A stretch of DNA of 64,000 nucleotides from Litsea cubeba (taxonomy: Eukaryota; Streptophyta; Magnoliopsida; Laurales; Lauraceae), in assembly GCA_012931725.1 (NCBI GenBank), contig CM022953.1, forward strand, positions 56,310,535-56,374,534. The letters are read 5' to 3'. A program made the translations under genes and the position numbers. Shown in pieces: positions 61,990 through 64,000 of the stretch (position 1 is the stretch's first letter; every line of letters begins with the position of its first letter). The notes under the pieces were generated by a model that was not told where the DNA came from, did not search any database, and was given only the letters and a program-made list of their open reading frames with translations.

Positions 61990-63680
61990 CATTGTTTGCA
62001 GTGTCCTCAGTCAACTTGGCACAGGGCTCGATCGACCGAGTACACTAAAATATCAGGAGATTGACTCCCAGGTCGACCCCCTGTGCAGTGTGCTCAGTCG
62101 ACCACCTGGCTTAGTCGGTTGACCAAGTACACTGGAAGATGAGGATCAGGCACCTGGCAGGCATGACCTGATTTCAGGCAATTCAAGTGTTCCCGGTCGA
62201 CCTCCTGGCCTAGGCGGTCGACCGCGTACACTGGAAAACCTGGAAGATGGTGTCCCAGCCATCACTCAAATTTCTCTAGAAATCCTGTGTTCCCGGTTGA
62301 CCTGGCACAGGGCTCGGTCGACTGCGAACACTAAATTATGGGTCAAAATGAAAGTCCAGCCTCCCAATTATTTTCAGGAAAATCCAGTGTGCTCGGTCGA
62401 CCTGGCACAGGACTCGGTCGACCGTGCACACTGAACCTGTAAATCCCACAGAGACACAACTGGGACTTGGATTTTCTGGTTTCTAGTGTCCTCGGTCGAC
62501 CTGGCAGGGGCTCGGTCGACTGAGTACATGTAGCTCTATAAAATTCCAAAATTTTGGGCTTCTTCCTCTTCAATCCAATTTTCATCAAAAACTAATCCAA
62601 TCTCCTCCAAACTCCATTCAAACAATAATAAACATGAAATACACTTCAATATACATCCAACCATCCAATCCATGGGCCATTGTTCTTCCAAATGAGATCA
62701 ACCCATCCATCAATGGACAATCATCCATGAAAACATGCTCAAATGTATATCTATCATTACTAACAAAATTTGAATGGAATTAACAGAATTAATAACAATA
62801 GGCATTCATTATATATTAAGTAAGCATATTGCACTTGCCTCCATTCAATTGGCAAGAAGATTAGAGAGAGAAAATAGAGATCCAAGCCACAAAAGAAGAT
62901 CCCAACTCCTATGGTCTTTTCAATCACAAAACCAACCCAAAACTCAGATCTAGAAGAGATCTCTACGCCTAAACCCACATACACAAGAGAATTTCTATAA
63001 GGAATGAGATCTAGAGAGAGAAAGAGAGATTTCTAATGAAATTGAACTAGAAGAGGGCACTTACCTTTATTAGAAGATGGAGAAGAGATTAGCAAGATAG
63101 AGAGAGATCCTTAATAAATAAGTTGCAGCTGAGATTGTTGTGGTTTGATCTTTTTCTTCTTCTTCTTAGAGTTCTAGATCTATGGTTCTAGAGAGAGAGG
63201 GAGAGAGATAGGAGAATTGAAGGGAATTTGAGAGAGTTGGAGGGAAATGAGGGAAGAAGAGAGAAAAGAGAGGGAAATGAGATGAGAGATGTTAGCCAAT
63301 GTATGGCATGGGATGGATATAGTATATATATATAGGTTGGGGTTTGGGCTAGGGACTAAAATACCCTTTTAGTTTGAATAGGATTAGGGTTAGGGCCATG
63401 GGTAATTTGGTCTTTAGGTGGGGTTTCTAGAACCTTCTCAAGTGGATACCCCCCTATAGTAAATGTTAATTTCTAGCTAGGTCCTCTAACTAACTAACTA
63501 ACTCTACATAAAAGACACCCTATTAACTCTATGAATTACACAACTAGACTAATCACCCTAAAACCTAGGAAAATACCTATCTACCCTTACTAAACCCCAT
63601 AATTAGAATAATTAGATACTCTAGGCTAAATTATAGTATTCAAATTCAAATTGAGGGGCCACAAGGGGTGGGGCCTCACA
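61990..63680 (-). mobile_element. Element I: LTR-like segment with palindrome array
   Basis: On the minus strand, the sequence starting at 63680 reads TGTGAGGCCCCACCCC, has a TATA-like run (TATATATATA, about 63318-63334), a CT-rich leader, and a splice donor AAAGGTAAGTG at about 63060-63070. The palindrome array (62000-62531) lies further in. LTR F shows the same order: TG start, CT-rich leader, splice donor, palindromes. I infer a gypsy-type LTR, perhaps solo or truncated. Its inner end is not defined and no primer site was found. The opposite orientation (TATA at 62536, CTATAAAATT) cannot be excluded. Confidence 0.45.
62000..62531. repeat. Six ~99-bp-spaced units, each a pair of GGTCGACC-type palindromes
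   Basis: Units of ~46 bp start at 62000, 62087, 62186, 62285, 62386 and 62485 (spacing 87, 99, 99, 101, 99). Each reads AGTGT-N-CTC-GGTCGACC-N13-GGTCGACC-NG-TACACT, with arms AGTGT/ACACT inverted around two palindromes. Palindrome-to-palindrome distance is 21 bp in five units and 20 bp in the last. Sequences between units differ. Confidence 0.9.
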
Positions 63681-64000
63681 GAGTGCCTCTCTCACACTTC
63701 CCGCGAGTGGAAGAGGCAAAACTTCATAGTGTGTAGGCCGGTGTGGCCCATTCATTGAAAAGGTACGAGCTCCTTGGGTACAATACAATAGGGGCGGTCA
63801 ACCCCTTTGACCTAGGTTCGCTTCTAAAATTCATATGAGAATTTTGAATTTCCTTTAAAATCCATATAAATTCCTGGGTCCAACCTAAAGACCCACATGA
63901 AAATTATAGGCTTGCCCCAAAACCCCATTACGTGTTTGGGTCCACTTCTTTCAAATGAAAATGCTTGGTCTGCCACTGCATGAGGTCCTTAAATTTGACA
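63681..64000. other. Right-edge sequence, no gene seen
   Basis: Contains GC-richer words (CACTTCCCGCGAGTGGAAG) and repeated AAATTCATATGAGAATTT/AAAATCCATATAAATT. Not assigned. Confidence 0.35.

Noticed and set aside
62000..62531. CRISPR-like look: regular repeats with unique spacers
   Set aside because: The context is a plant retrotransposon-rich region. Repeats are paired palindromes of varying sequence, and CRISPR arrays are prokaryotic.

Overview
This is a window of a flowering-plant nuclear genome, almost certainly from a repeat-rich intergenic or pericentromeric region. The evidence is Ty3/gypsy and Ty1/copia retrotransposons of plant type (tRNA-iMet primer sites TGGTATCAGAGC, a Tat-type element with a second RNase H, a chromodomain gypsy element), a tRNA-derived SINE, a CACTA transposon end, and a fragment of a plant LRR receptor-like protein. 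I see no intact host gene. The species cannot be told from the sequence.

Layout, left to right. (B) 1-5000, minus strand: the 5' part of a gypsy element, with gag running off the left edge, a long leader with five ~166-bp tandem repeats, and a 5' LTR at about 3951-5000. It is inserted into (A) 5001-15542, minus strand: a decayed Tat-lineage gypsy element with 5' LTR 14669-15542, gag-protease-RT-RNase H-second RNase H-integrase, a 58-bp tandem repeat, and an intron-bearing accessory gene on the opposite strand. A itself abuts an old copia gag fragment (15543-15860). (C) 15959-20803, plus: a full-length copia with 201-bp LTRs and target-site duplication (TSD) CTCTT. Then a SINE (21931-22105), a receptor-like-protein fragment (23054-23428, minus) and a degenerate A/T-rich minisatellite. 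(E) 23544-33169: an Athila-type solo LTR (TSD AATTT), split by (D) 24586-32468, plus: a very young copia whose 1.28-kb LTRs differ by two substitutions and two one-base indels. (F) 34352-44973, plus: a chromodomain (Tekay/Del-like) gypsy with TSD ATGTA. (G) 46030-53382, plus: a copia with TSD GTGAG, interrupted by (H), a solo LTR at 47726-49557. The last 10 kb holds an 0.8-kb minisatellite (55436-56240), a 492-bp tandem duplication (57061-58040), a CACTA subterminal region (58864-59345) and an LTR-like segment (I, about 61990-63680).

Nothing here works as a pathway. The genes are competing selfish elements at different stages of decay, and the nesting gives their relative ages: copia fragment > A > B; minisatellite > E > D; G > H. 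Only D looks recently active.

The most notable pattern is shared by three unrelated LTRs (D, F and I). Each carries clusters of short perfect palindromes (GGTCGACC in D and I, CCGATCGATCGG in F) arranged in pairs whose repeat-to-repeat distance is almost always exactly 21 bp, two turns of the DNA helix. In I, six such pairs recur every ~99 bp with divergent spacers. I do not recognise this as a described element.
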